A stretch of 64,000 nucleotides of DNA, taken from contig OZ024904.1 of the NCBI GenBank assembly GCA_964017125.1, positions 2,229,718-2,293,717 on the forward strand. The letters are read 5' to 3'. A model generated the notes under the pieces. The model was not told the DNA's origin, ran no database searches, and was given only the letters and a program-made list of their open reading frames with translations. A program made the position numbers and the translations under genes. The stretch comes from Flabesymbios commensalis. Its lineage: Eukaryota > Annelida > Polychaeta > Terebellida > Flabelligeridae. Positions 32,301 to 44,904 of this stretch are shown one piece after another (position 1 is the stretch's first letter; each line of letters starts with the position of its first letter).

Positions 32301-35010
32301 GGTAGAGCGCTCCCTTAGAGACTGGGCCAGTTAGAAATATCTTGACTGAATCTTGTTTTTTTAATACGGGGAACAACAAATCTATTTAAATTTGTGGAGC
32401 GTAGATATTTTAACAATTTCGGCCGAACAAGTAAGTCAGCCAGATATGCAGGTTGGTTGTTTTTTAGGGTTCGGAAATTTACTGTGCATATTTTAAAATT
32501 ATGGGAAACTTGACAGGAAGCCAATGTATTTTTTTAGAATATGAATGGGACAACTAAAACGTGGGGCATTGGTTACCACTATAGCAGGGCAGTTCTGAAC
32601 GTGTTGTAATCTAGCGATATCCTTTTCTGTCATGTTGTGAAAGAGTCACAATAACTTACTACTGACCAGTGCCACTGCAATTTGTTTGATTGACAAGAGC
32701 TGAGGGCAGCCTTATTTGAATTTGACGCAGGTCTCAGATATGACAGAAGCATGCCCTACATGTTTAATTGGGATATGTGTTTTCAGAAATTCAGGCTACT
32801 GTTAAATACTAAGATTTTTCGCTGGTGCACATGGATATGTGTCTTGACCTAGAATATTAAGCATGGGAAATTATTTAGGATTTTTTCTCGCCGAAGTTTA
32901 GACCCAGGCATCCAGACCGACACACCCATTAAACAATGTTCCAACTTCTCAAGATATTCCTTAGCGTTTGAAACTGATAAGGTCGTGTAAATTTGAGTGT
33001 CATCGACATGAAGATTGTGGTTGATGTCGAAACTAGAGATAATAGCTCTGAGTAGTGTAGTGCAAAAAGCAAAGAGCAGTGGTCCCAGAACAGTGACGCG
33101 TGGAACTACATATAAGAGTGTGACTTTATCTGACAGAATGTCTTTTTTTATGAATTGGTGCCCAATTTTCAAAGAAGAAGAAAACCAAATTTGAGCATAC
33201 TAAGATATTTCATACCAGTCTGAGAGTTTATCTGTTAATGTAGCATGGTCATTGCTGTCGAAAGCAGCCGACAAGTCAAGCCGTGTCAGAGCTAAAACTT
33301 CACCCTTGTCCATGCTAATAATGATCTCGTTATGTTCCTTCAGTGGAGAAATGAAATGTTTTTATTTTTTAAATAAGAGGAAAAACAAATTTGATTCTGC
33401 CCAGATTTTCCATATCTCTCAGAGAATATCTGTTAATGTAGCATGGTCAATGGTTTCGAAGCGGCCGACAAGTCAAGCAAGGATAGAGCGGTAACTGCAC
33501 CCTTGTCCAAACTGATAATGATATCATTATGTACTTTCAGTAGAACCGATTTTGTAGAATGATGTTTACTATAGGCTGATTGTAATGGATAAAATCGATG
33601 GTTATTTTTTACATGAGTTGCAGCCGATTGGCTACCACCCCTTTTCTAAGATTTTGGAAATGAAGCTCAAGTTGTATACAGGCCTGTGATTTTTCAGTTC
33701 GTTTTGAGGAAGAGATGTTTTTTCAAGTAGTGATCTTACATGAGCTTATTTGACGTTTTGAGGAAATGTACTAGTTTCCATTGATATGTTTATTATATTA
33801 GTGATGGGAATTATTATTATATCAAGACAATTTTTCAGAACGCTTGTAGTAACGGGATCCAGATCAGATGATTTTGACGATGAGCCCAAAATAAGCTTTA
33901 TAATTTCATCTTCTGTCGCATGTTCAATTTTTTTTATTTTATATCCGAATAATATTTTTTGCACCTATGGAATATTCTTTATTTTTCTGAAAATTTGAAA
34001 CAATAGTTTTAATTTAATCAACAAAATATTTTGAGGAATGGTCAAACGTGATTTTACTTATGCGAATAATGGCAGAGACAGCGGTGGAATTCTGTGCAGA
34101 ATTCTATTTATGGAGTTCCATAAGCAACGAGGATTTTCTGAAATATGTCGATTTAGCTTTTGTCATCATTATATTACACAGGTTGCAGTGCCGTTTGTAA
34201 CGAGAACGATCAAGATGTGTGCGTTCGAGAACATGGCAAAGGTTTAGGCCTTTATTATTTGCGGAGTTATCCATGGAGACTTTGTACTTACAGGAGCAGG
34301 CTTGTACAAATTAAAGCTAGGGACAGAATCATACTGTTAACACAGTGCTGAGCGATCTATCTCTGGTTCCTTTATTAGATCCGAATTGAAAATATCTCAT
34401 TGAAACGATTCATAGTCAATGTTGTTTATTTTTCAAAACGATACATCACCTTTGTTCCATTTTGTCTTACAACCGTCAATTTCTGTTATGACCTCATGGT
34501 GGTCCGAAATACCCGCTGCCGAAAAACTTATTGGTAGAATTGGAGATGCGTTTGGTGATTAAAATATCTAGCCAATGACCATGAACATGAGTTGGAAAAT
34601 ACAAATGCTGCTTGAGATCGAAACATGTGAAGACTTCAGTGAATATTGGTTTTCTTGTCTAGATGTAAGTTGGAAATTACCAATATACAAATCGTCATGT
34701 AGTAGAATTATGTTCTCTAGTAAATCTTGAAAATCATAAAAAATAGACATGTACCGGTTTGAAGCCTACACAGGCAGACAACAAAACCATGGAACGAATT
34801 GCTTCTGATACATTCAGAAATAGCTTCGAGCGTTTTTAATTGTGGTAGGGGATGAATATCTGCTTGGAATTGGTCAGAAGCTAGAATGCCTACATCTCCT
34901 ACTGCCCGCTTATCTGCACGAAGTTTGTTACAAAACGAATAGTGAAGAGGTGAGATATGAGCTAACGTTGATTGCGTTTTATCGTCCCTCCCGTTTTGCA
35001 AAACAGCACA
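32300..35010 (-). mobile_element. Second LINE, L2/CR1-group, heavily decayed
   Basis: Minus-strand fragments in order: an endonuclease part (ILLHDDLYIGNFQLTS; NSFHGFVVCLCRLQTGT) at 34560-35000; the RT entry ATEDEIIKLILGSSSKSSDL with SDLDPVTTSVLKNCLD at 33746-33964; RT motif A (LSAAFDSNDH) near 33250; motif B/C region VLGPLLF ... HVDDTQIYT at 32849-33172; and a C-terminal NNQPAYLADLLV with NRFVVPRIK at 32315-32524. The family resemblance is to L2/Daphne-like LINEs. Several frame changes make it inactive. It is older than the 15-19 kb LINE. Confidence 0.75.
33178..33545. repeat. Internal duplication inside the second LINE
   Basis: The stretch tatctgttaatgtagcatgg ... aagcagccgacaagtcaag ... 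cacccttgtccatgctaata (about 33210-33355) repeats as tatctgttaatgtagcatgg ... cacccttgtccaaactgata (about 33427-33545). It doubles the part encoding RT motif A. Confidence 0.75.
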
Positions 35011-35204
35011 GTACTGGAAATGAGACGGAAATCATCTCAAAAGCGAAGACGTAACATAGTGCCTTTTCTTATAGCTTTTCAAAAAATTGTAAGCGCAGCA
35101 TGGGTACCAACTATCAAAGGTCTTACAAAGAAACTTCGTCACAATGAAAAGGTATATTTTCTGTCTATTTCTGTATGGCTGATGGATATGCGTTATTTTT
35201 CCAA

Positions 35205-35275
35205 ATGCTGTTTTAATATTGGCCATCCGTCTTTGACGCTGGCCCAACATTGAAACAGCATTGGGTAATGAATGT
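35205..35275. mobile_element. Hairpin of family B, without ends
   Basis: aatgctgttttaatattggc pairs with ccaacattgaaacagcattg, with loop ccatccgtctttgacgctgg. The loop matches those at 7690 and 12690. Confidence 0.68.
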
Positions 35276-35394
35276 TCGACAAAACTTTTCTATTTTTTCC
35301 AAATCCCCCATTCCATTTGATTCTAAAACGCAAAGGGGGTAGTGGACTTTCTAGGCATTTGACTTGTTCAAACCTTAAACCTTTCAAACCTTAA

Positions 35395-35575
35395 ACCTTT
35401 ATACGTCATAATCTGACATCTCTAGACATCAGATTCTGAAATCTAAAAACTGTGCCCGCACTAAGAGAATTAAACTATTTATAATGTTAGTGGGCTCAAA
35501 CTAAGCCATGTATGATGATTTCAAATTGAAAAAAGTCCTTTCCATGGTTTATACAAAATCTTAATGGTTAAGCTG
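35395..35575. mobile_element. Family A MITE, worn
   Basis: Degraded hairpin (cataatctgacatctctaga with cagattctgaaatct), then the body catgtatgatgatttcaaat. Confidence 0.55.
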
Positions 35576-35826
35576 ACCATCAACCCTGTAACAGACCCTG
35601 TACCAAAAACATCCAGCCACCACTTTCACAAGCATTGACTGGATGGGCGCTTTATGCTCTATACAGATAATGGCCGTGGGAGTTTTAAGAACGACGTACG
35701 TTCCCAAAACGACCACTTTAGACCAACATTGATTTCTGATCTTATATTACTACAGAAAAATAGTATAAACATGAAAGCATCACTGATAATGTATAGTGGC
35801 GCGTTCAGGTTGATTGGAGAAATAAA

Positions 35827-36041
35827 AACCCTTACAGCGTGGGGACTGACGTCAGATTCTGACGACTAATGTCCATCCCCTTGTGTAAGAAGAAACATAT
35901 TTGTAATGGCCGTAAACCCATAACACAGGTATTCAAAAGAACCAGAAAGAGCTAATTAAGACATTTATGATGATTTCAAATTGAAAAAACCCTTTGGTCT
36001 CCATGTAATTTATAAAAAATATTCAGCGCTTCAAGGGTTAA
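35827..36041. mobile_element. Family A MITE, reverse orientation
   Basis: Starts aacccttacagcgtggggac, has a short hairpin with gacgtcagattctgacg, then ggccgtaaacccataacac and tttatgatgatttcaaattg, and ends cagcgcttcaagggttaa. Confidence 0.78.
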
Positions 36042-36067
36042 GGATGTGCGTTCTAGGTAAATTCACC

Positions 36068-36440
36068 TGTTCACTTGAACTGTTCACTTGACCGCTTGAT
36101 ATAAAAAATCTATCCAGTCACCAGATGAATATTAAATCTAAAAGTAGTAGATATACTCTATTGGATCAATCTCATGTCCCAATGTGCTATGCTCTAGTAG
36201 CAGAGTGCAAACTGTTCACTCGGCCGCTTGATAATATCTTCAGTCACCAGTTGAATATTAGATTTAAATGTAGCCTATTAGTTGTTGATCTATCTCATGT
36301 CGAAGTGTGCTTGGCTAGGAACAAACACCAGGCGAATAATAAAAGTAAACAGTTCTGGGTACTGAATGAAGCTTTCTAGACCCACAATGATGCATTTTGA
36401 GCACAGAATGAGGCTTTCTAGGCACAAAATGAAGTCTAAG
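36068..36440 (+). repeat. Tandem repeats just left of the duplication junction
   Basis: Two ~134-base units (gttcacttgaccgcttgata at 36080; gttcactcggccgcttgata at 36214) share cagtcaccagatgaatatta and tctcatgtccc. Then three ~30-40-base units follow with gaatgaagctttctag / gaatgaggctttctag / aaaatgaagtctaag. Confidence 0.7.
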
Positions 36441-36523
36441 TTCTATGTTCACCACCGCCGCCGCATAGGAGGCCTGATAAGGCAGCAGTTGACCTCGACA
36501 CGATTCTGCTTCTACCTGTGAAA

Positions 36524-36830
36524 TGAAATGAATCGGGCTTTAGCCCACCTTTGTGCACATATAGGCTAAACTGGGCCAGGAAAACTTCCTTAGGATGGTG
36601 AGATGATTGAGATGACACTGTCCTCCAGACACAGGATTCAAAATTTGAACCCTGGCGGTCTGAGGCCGAGCACGCTACCTCTCGGTCACGGAGGCTCCCC
36701 ACAATACTGACTTTCACACGTGGATGGGAAGAAACATTTTCTTTTCTTTCAAACCGGGGAGACCGGGAACAGAAACCCGAAATCTGGCGTGAAAGGCAGC
36801 GGTGCTAACCACTACCCTAGGGCCCCCGCC
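36524..36830 (-). mobile_element. tRNA-derived SINE (copy 2 of 843-1142)
   Basis: Flanked by perfect 15-base duplicates cttctacctgtgaaa at 36509-36523 and 36831-36845. Both tRNA-like modules are present. It has aggaaaacttccttagg where the copy 1 SINE has a small gap. Confidence 0.9.
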
Positions 36831-37383
36831 CTTCTACCTGTGAAAGCCACGTAACGAGAGGGAAATTGAATTAATGACACTTATTTTGGACCTCAGCCAG
36901 CCCCCAACCCCCTCCCCCCCCCTCATATTCACCACTGTCTCCACGCGCTCAGGTCTGTTCCCGGCACAGTTGACTAATCAGAAGACCCAGATTGTTAGAT
37001 TAATGTCGATCCAACATCGACGACGTCGGCCCAACATCAAGCTAGCCCCACAGATTGACAGCGTACAAAATCGTGGGACATTTATTTGGACTGTCATATC
37101 TGAATATATCGGTCAATAATCAGGGCGAAAATAGTTTTTTTAGAATTAGTAACATTTCAGTTCCATGTCCGCATGCTCAGCTCAGAGGTCGCACAGTCAT
37201 TAAAAAGTTATGGACATTGTTCTAACCATTGGGTCGGGAGAGCGATTGTTCTAACCATTGGGTCGGGATCGCTCTCAGTCACCGCCATGTTAGATTTTTT
37301 GGGTAAAGAAGATACATCAATCCACGGCGTCGGAGAGGACGACACGGCTAACATCAAGCCACCATCAGTTTAATGCTACATGC

Positions 37384-37842
37384 TGAACCCTTACAGCGCG
37401 GAATTATTTGTGTTTAAACCATGGAGACTAAAGGGTTTTTTCAATTTGAAATCATCATAAATGTTTTGGTGAGCTCTTTCTGATTCATTTGAATACCTAT
37501 GTCATAGGTCTACGGCCATTACAAATATTATGAGTCTACGGCCATTAGAAATATTTTAACCCTTTCAGTGTGGGGACGTATAGAGTCGGTCCCCGCACTG
37601 AAAGGGTTGAGCGAGGCGATTCACTTCAGCAACCAGACCATATATCATTTGTCTTTAGTTATCATGTGGTGCACAACCCTGGACATTCACAAGGTATTGG
37701 TATATATGCACACAGATATCTGCGCAATGGTCGTATATCGGTATCAGCCCATGTATCACTCTGTGCTGTGGTTTTCAAATTGAAAAACCACACTTTGGTC
37801 TCCATGGAATATATAAAAAATATTCAGCGCTTTAAGGGTTAA
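37384..37842. mobile_element. Family A MITE, long form (copy 2)
   Basis: Counterpart of 1696-2213. The hairpin is shorter here (gtgtggggacgtatagagtc), and part of the right arm, including the gagctaactaag phrase, is missing. Confidence 0.7.
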
Positions 37843-38221
37843 GGGTGTGCGTTCTAGGTGAATTCACCTAACCCTTAAAGCGCTGAGCGCGACTGTAGTC
37901 GTTTTTAATCTGTTTAATTAACAGGGTAAATCACAGTTATTGGAAATGAGTGTGTAAAAATCAAGATTTGCAAATGTTTGGTCTCAAATATTTGCTCAAT
38001 GTATCGTGCTTGGTGGGTAGAAGTGTGGATCTTCACATTAGAACACTGAGAAAACGCTGTAAATTATTCAGCACAATGTTTTATTTTAATTTCTTATAGA
38101 AAAATATGTCTAGAATTTAATCCATAACGTTACTGAAGGCAAATCGTGAAAAAAGCTCAATCTGGTGGTAGAGGTGCTCCACCCATCACCATAACGAAAT
38201 GACGACTGCTGATTGGATATT

Positions 38222-38468
38222 CAGCCCTTACAATGCTGAAATACTTTATACAAACCTTGAAGACCAAAGGGTTTTTTTCAATTTGAAATCATCATAAATG
38301 TCTCAGTAAGATCTTACTGCTTCATGTGAATACCTTTGTTATGGGTCTACGACCATTATAGATATTTTAATTCTGTCGGTGCGGGGATGGACTTTAGACG
38401 TCAGAATCCGACGTCTACAGACGTCAGATTCTGACGTGTAAATTCCATCCCCGTGCTGTAAGGGTTGA
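38222..38468. mobile_element. Family A MITE (copy 2)
   Basis: Counterpart of 2739-2982, with the same gacgtctacagacgtc centre. Confidence 0.78.
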
Positions 38469-38655
38469 TGGACCTACCCATTACGGCAAAGATCGCATGT
38501 CGAAATAAATCAAACAAAGTGCCCAAAAATAACACTCAGGTATACACTGAAAGCTAGATAATTTCTGATGATACCGGGTGTTAGGGACATGCCTGGGGGG
38601 TCATCACCAGGGGTGGTGTAGAGTTTGAAAGTGGTGCAATTTTTTGTAATTCAAG

Positions 38656-39345
38656 ATGGCGTCCAAGATGGCCGCCGGCATATAGTCATACTTAAGAAAT
38701 AGTGTAAATTGGGCAAATTTAGCTCAATTTGCTGTTGTAATACACCATTTCAGCTAGTTTAGAGTTACTGAATGCAGCTAGGCCACTCTCAGACAATTCT
38801 GATCATTATTTTTAACCCTTTCTGCCCCAAATGTTCTTTATCATACACCTTAGTGATGTCAATTAGGACAAGATTGTTATCTATAATAATTATTCCATAT
38901 TAATGGTGAAGGATTGGTATCAATACAGTGACTATGGTAATGACAATTAATTAATCTAATTAATTATAAAATAAGATGTCGTCCAAGATGGCTGCCAACG
39001 TATAGTCAGACCTAGGAATTTGCGTAAACATGCAGAGCAATTCTAAATGAATTTTCTTCTGTTATACACAATTTCAACTAGTTTAGTAGTCAATAAATTG
39101 TTCTGTATCACCCCATAAAATGTCATTTAAGGCAATCGAATTTATCATTATATTTATTTTAAACATTTAACCCTTTCAGGTCCGGGGAGCTTTTGTACTG
39201 AACACTTCTAGAATGTCGATAGGGACAAAATGATCATTTATAACAAATTATTCACTATTAAAGGATTTGTATCAGTACAAAAACTCAGGCAATATCACAC
39301 TTATTGGTTTCAGTTATTTAAAATGGCGTCCAAGATGGCGGCCAT
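38656..39345 (+). repeat. Three ~325-base units (copy 2)
   Basis: Anchors at about 38656, 38976 and 39322, as in 3167-3842. A small extra run (aaaactcaggcaatatcaca) appears near 39280. Confidence 0.65.
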
Positions 39346-40837
39346 CAGGACTTAGTACGATAAGTACCCACAACTCTATTTGATTCACAACTGTCTAATT
39401 AACAAATAACTTTGACTTAAGGTAATTAGAGTAAAACCATCATATCTACTTATTTGACATAATGAAATAAAATTGAAACGGAAATTACGGGAAGTTTAAA
39501 TATTGACAGTGAAGGAAGTAAAAGTTTGAATCTAATTAAAACGACTTATTTGTATACATATCCACATACCACTTTTAACATTAAATTGATCTTAAGTGTT
39601 ATCAGGTTATGTGATACGCACATAATAACATGTGCTTTTAAAAAGCTTCATGGCAGTGTTAATTGAATGCAATCCATATATAGTTGTTATAGTACACATG
39701 GGTCCTGGAAATTATGGATTATTCTCACTTCACTTTTTACCCATTTTTTGGCTTCGATCACTATTCACTTTTTATAAGGGAAAAATCATATCAATATAGA
39801 TAAAAAAATAGATATAATTTTTTAGGTTCGTTTTTTCCACTATTTATAAACTGTAATCCTTGATGTTCGGATCCTAAGAACAGGCGATTCGCCGCTCGTT
39901 TGATTCGTTTTTTAACCTATATGCACCCTCAGTTGTAAAACTGCACAAAACAGCCAGGCAAAAATAGCAATGTGGGATGAGAAACTTCTAGTTTTTACAT
40001 TTTATTTTTCCTCTCAAGATCCCCTCTCGTCCTCACCATGTAACTTCTCCATCAAAACGTGACTGAAGTAACGTTATTTTCTTCACCCTTTCACCTGTTT
40101 CGACCACGTGTAGGTCTGACCTTGTGGTTAACAATGTCAAGGACATAATATCTGCTAGGTCTGTATTTGTCAGATAGAAATTAGGTCAAAACTCATAAAT
40201 ATTCATAAAAAACGCATTCTGCAGTGTAATCGACCACGCACTACGTTCGCGGGAGGCGGGGGTATGGGGCAGTGGGCGTGATATTGTGAATCAGGTGATA
40301 ATTAAACTGAGGCGGTAGTGCCCCAGCAATGATACCTTGGAGATAGGTTAGTGTAATGCTGGCCATCGTCTAAGTACACGAAATAGTTAGACTTATTCTG
40401 ACCATTTGCAGCCAATAAAATACTTCAAAATAGAACAGCCATTGGAACCAGTCAGAAAGTTTGATATTATATTTAAAATCTGTTTAAACATAACTCCAAA
40501 TAAAACATTATACGTAATCGCTGGGAAATATTAACTTCATTGTTATAAATATAATAATAGATGACAATGTAAATCACAATGCAGATATAGGTGTAGGCTA
40601 CTACTAGTAGTGTAGTAGATGTGGTTAATGCACAGAATTGCATCGCTCAGCTATACATGACCTTAGTCCTAGGATGCAATATTAGTAATAATAAATTATT
40701 ATTGATGTAATTTCTGATTAAATATCATATATTGGCCTGTAGTAAGTGTAGTTCATAACACAATATTGCTGGCTCAGACGTCATCTTGTTTGTCGTATGC
40801 TGTTTGTATGTTTTTGGCATCATTCTAATCTTTGCTC

Positions 40838-40983
40838 TTAGATGAAGTCTTCTTGAATGAATATAACAAAATGAATATAACGGTGCCTTATCATCTGCTG
40901 CAATATTTCGTCACAGCGACAATGTTGCGATGTCAAATCAGACATTTCAACATCTCTTCTCATGTCATCCTCGTGAAGTTCAT
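40838..40983 (-). CDS. Possible last exon (copy 2)
   Basis: 146 bases, same acceptor and TAA stop as 5335-5480. The peptide differs by one residue (SDLTSQ for SGLTSQ). Conservation of frame is weak support for a real exon, since the whole copy is similar. Confidence 0.3.
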
Positions 40984-41004
40984 CTAGAAAGAGTCATGGA
41001 AATA

Positions 41005-41252
41005 TTAACCCTTACAATGCTGAATTATTTTCGCATAAACCATGGAGACCAAAGGGCTTTTTTCATTTGAAATCATCATAAAGGTCCGAGTCAGCTCTTT
41101 CCGCTTCATTTGAATATTTATGTTATGGGTATACGACCTTTATAAATATTTTAATTCTTTCAAAGCAGAGATCGTCTTCAGACGTCAGAATCTGACGTTT
41201 ACAGACGTCAGATTTCGACATCTAAATACGATCCCCATTCTGAAAGGGTTAA
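41005..41252. mobile_element. TTAA-flanked family A MITE (copy 2)
   Basis: Counterpart of 5502-5749, with TTAA at both borders. The hairpin has gained a few mismatches (gacgtcagatttcgacatct). Confidence 0.82.
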
Positions 41253-41939
41253 ATAAAACAAACATTATTTTCCTTCATAATACACATGATACAGCTATGA
41301 TAACAGAAAAAACACGTCATCTTTGCGTTGAATCAAAATTGTCACATAGTATCGCATGATTTTCAACAACAAACATAAAAAAATACCCATTAATTGATGG
41401 CAGGACCCCTCAACCGTAGGCTCTGTCTATTAATATCAAGAAATAATGATACAAAATGACCCCCACTACCACCATGTCAATTTTTTTTTTAAATGGCTGC
41501 TGCAGATATTTTGTTTTTAATGGATTCATCCTAAAAGTTACACAGATCATCAAAAATACATAGAGAACAACCATACGAAATTTGAATGCAATCCAACCAA
41601 CGGTTCATAAGTTATGGTACCGACAAGCTTTTAATGCGACCATCTTGAAAAATGGCCGCTTATGGCTTGGGGCCAAAAAAAAATATGGGATGAATTGCCC
41701 AGGCACATAGGTCATGTCTGTAAAAAATAAACAAAATTCTTCAGTAACTTTTTAGTAAGAGCTGAATTTCTGAACGCCCGCCCGACCGACCGCCCGCCTC
41801 TGGTGATCACTATGCCCCAAAACCTTAATGGCTGAGGTAAAACTGCATAAAACTCTGAAAATGATAGAGCCACAGAAAAGAGGGAATATCTTACAGGTAT
41901 ATTGCCATGGAACCAAAATTATATGAGCCCCTCGTACCT

Positions 41940-42290
41940 AAGGCGTATAACACACCAGCATATTTTCGCTTCGCGTTGGTATCAAACACACTAATTGATC
42001 ATTATCAAAACATACCAGCGCGACGACGTACGCGAGCGCGATAGGCAACACGATAATTTTAAAAACTGTTAAATTTTCGTCGCGTCGGTTTTCGCGCCTC
42101 ACATGTCGTGTTGGTCGTCGCATTGGTGTGTGGACAGTCAGGCGATTTTCGCGTCTGTCGTTGCGTCACCCGTTGCGTTCCTAATCGCGCCCGCGTTCGC
42201 GTGTTTTGCGCTTATCATGGTAATCAACTCCCTTGAAAAATCTGTATTTGATTCTATCTGTGAGTCAGATCGCTGGCTGATGTAAAAAAT
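41940..42290. mobile_element. CpG-rich element (copy 2)
   Basis: Counterpart of 6605-6905 with about 40 more bases (cgtacgcgagcgcgataggc ...) near 42025. Copy 1 probably lost these, because the inverse element at 19775-19830 also has a related phrase (atgcctatcgcgctcacgta). Confidence 0.65.
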
Positions 42291-42368
42291 CAGAACACTC
42301 TTTTTGATTCACAACTGTCCAATTCACAAATAACTTTGACTTAAGGCAATTAGAGTAAAACCATCACG

Positions 42369-43008
42369 TCAATAAAGTTAGTTACTTATTACTTATTCCT
42401 TATTACTTATTCGAACGAATAAGGAATAAGTAACCGTTACTTATTCCTTATTCGAACGAATAAGGAATAAGTAACAGCTACTTATTCCTTATTGGACCGA
42501 AAAAGGCATAAGTATCATAAACGTATTCTTTAATGCAAAGAAAACGGAATAACTATCTGGTAACGTATTGCTTATTCGAATTTGGATCAGTAACACTAAA
42601 ACAAAACAAAAATAAAAGAAGCAAACGTATGCTCACGCTCCACAAAATATGCTGATATACTACTAGTTCTCTGTGTAAAAAATAGTTTAAACACATCTAT
42701 TTTGGTATTTTTAAGTGTTTTTTTACCGCATATAGTACCAGCTACTTATTCAGACGCGAATAAGGGGTAAGTAACAGTTACTTATTCCTTATTCCTTATT
42801 CAAAACCGAATAAGTAACAGGACTTGTACTACTCTTTATGCGATTCGATTGGTGATTTACTCTTTTATCTCATAAAATTACAAGTATATGAACGTATTTT
42901 ACCAACTTTTAGGGTATTCTAGATGTGTTTTCGTATTTTAAAGTTGTTTTCGCCGAATAAGTACCAGTTACTTATTCAAACGCGAATAGGGAATAAGTAA
43001 TAAGAAAT
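42369..43008. mobile_element. ttacttattcc fold-back element (copy 2)
   Basis: Counterpart of 6996-7632. Confidence 0.65.
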
Positions 43009-43370
43009 CCTTGTTGAGACATGCCCACCGTCTTCGACGCTGGCCCAACATTTAACCAGCATTGGGTGAACGTCTCGTGTATGCTGGGAAGAGGGTGTTG
43101 CACAGTAGGCCTATCTTTGTACCAGATGTATATTTGGACTTGAAATAATAATGTTAATACTGGCCGGAATTTGTATGTGATGTCATTTATTAATCCTGCA
43201 CCCAGCCTAGAAAGAGTGTACATTTCCAATTTTTATTTTTTTGCGAATATCTTGTGGACTAAAATATTTGATGACAATCCACACTACATGTTATTGTAAC
43301 ATATACTGATATACTTCAGTTATTTTTATAAACTGAAATCATTTCACCCCGACTTTAAACAAGTTCTTAC

Positions 43371-43485
43371 CTTTTGAATATAATGACGAACACAACAACA
43401 CATATCATGATAATGTTGACAATGACTCCCCCCACGGCTCCTCCAATCACAGCCCCTGAAGATGTCCCGGTAGAGGCCGCCATAA
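43371..43485 (-). CDS. Transmembrane exon (copy 2)
   Basis: Same 115-base length, acceptor and donor (AAAAG|gtaaga) as 8045-8159. It encodes MAASTGTSSGAVIGGAVGG then a hydrophobic run, VIVNIIMICVVVFVIIFK. An asparagine replaces an isoleucine within the helix, which could weaken the membrane segment slightly. Splices in frame to 43936-44475. Confidence 0.72.
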
Positions 43486-43935
43486 CTGTAACGTTGTAAA
43501 CACTTTGAGGAATAAATTCACTTAATTGTTTCATTCAAAACTTTAAAATTGTTAGCTGAATGTATATATAGACAAGCCTTTTTATCGATTTAGTCATCGA
43601 TAGTACATTATGGAATAGCGTTATGAAAAGGGATGAAATTGCTAACGCAATGTGTAGTTTACCTTTAAGTAAATAAAGACACAACGTTCTTTCTACTTTT
43701 GTGATCTACATTATATTATAGAATCATGTAGTGTTTAACGACCAAGAACACATGTGTATTTTATATTCTTAATCTTCGTGGAGCAGCCCAGATATAAAAC
43801 TCTACCCTCTAAACAGTTTACTTTAGTATTTCAGACAATCCAAATCCTACCCGGATTAACTGATTTCCAGCCATCTGTTATTGCTACTTAATAGGCCTAC
43901 TGGGTTTTATACATAGAGCATTATGACATACTGAC

Positions 43936-44475
43936 CCGTACATGCTCCGTCTGTTCTTTCAGAGCCTTCTTCACATGAGCAAATGAATCCATCATAATCA
44001 AAGCCACTGGAGCAGATACAGTGATAGTCACCAGCGTCAATAACACAAACCATGTGTGGCTCATCACACGTGTGATCATCGTCAGAGACACACTTAATAT
44101 AATCCACGCAGTGCTTGCCGTCAGGTCCAAGTCTGTAATTATTGTTACAAGAACACAAGAAAGAGCCAATGGTGTTCAGACAAACATGTTCACAGTCATG
44201 ACCGCTGTTGGTACACTCATCAATGTCCTCGCATTCAACCTGATTGATTTCTTTGTACCCTGGTCTACACCAACATTGATAAGATCCTCCAGTATCTCTA
44301 CATTCCTGATCACATACATCACTCTCATCCTCACACTCATCAATGTTCTGACAGTTGTGAGTGTCTCCATCTTCCAGTTTATAACCCACAGGACACTCAC
44401 ATTGGTAAATGCCATCAGACAGTGGATTAGGCCTACAGGGGTGAGAACATGGAGCGTTGATACAGGAATCCTCAA
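43936..44475 (-). CDS. EGF exon with fused fourth and fifth domains (copy 2)
   Basis: 540 bases, phase 1 at both ends, with splice sites as in 8610-9227. Modules 1 to 3 are intact (DIDECEDESDVCDQECRD; DIDECTNSGHDCEHVCLN). Relative to copy 1, 78 bases (26 codons) are gone, joining module 4 after FDYDG to the last part of module 5 (FICSCEEGSERTDGAC). The frame is kept, but the hybrid module has an unnatural cysteine pattern, so folding is doubtful. Short direct repeats (atcca) at the break suggest slippage or end-joining. Confidence 0.82.
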
Positions 44476-44756
44476 CTGAAACACAAGACAGACGTCTCAT
44501 CACATGGGTAAAGCACTGGCATAATTTAGCCAAGAGTATGTTCACTTGATTCTATTACATCATGAATTACATCATGAATAACCATGATAACATACATCTT
44601 ATCTGTTAAAAGTAATTGTGTTTCATCGTCTGAATCAACCTGTTTCCTTAAAATACCAGAATGAATAAGTTTAAAGCGTAGATAATAACTTTTCGGTTCA
44701 AGATAACCATTTTAAATTAATTTTAAATTGGGTTGAGTTGTTTTGTTTCCACTCAC

Positions 44757-44854
44757 GACATTTTTTTCCATCATGTTCAGGGATATATCTTCTCTGCAGA
44801 CACAATCAAACGGCTCCTCATCTCCTGCAGAGCATTCATGGTCACATCCACAAT
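44757..44854 (-). CDS. Short EGF-type exon, anomalous length (copy 2)
   Basis: 98 bases like 9523-9620. Peptide CGCDHECSAGDEEPFDCVC. The frame mismatch with the next exon is the same, so it predates the duplication or is a real splicing feature. Confidence 0.5.
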
Positions 44855-44904
44855 CTGTCAAAGACAACATGATTATTTACCCTTTAAGCAATAAGAACGA
44901 TCTA

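Noticed and set aside
784-36845. Duplication made by recombination between the two SINEs near its left edges
   Set aside because: Both SINEs have the same target-site duplication and homology runs ~45 bases beyond them to 784/36465, so the SINE was already inside the unit and is not the breakpoint.
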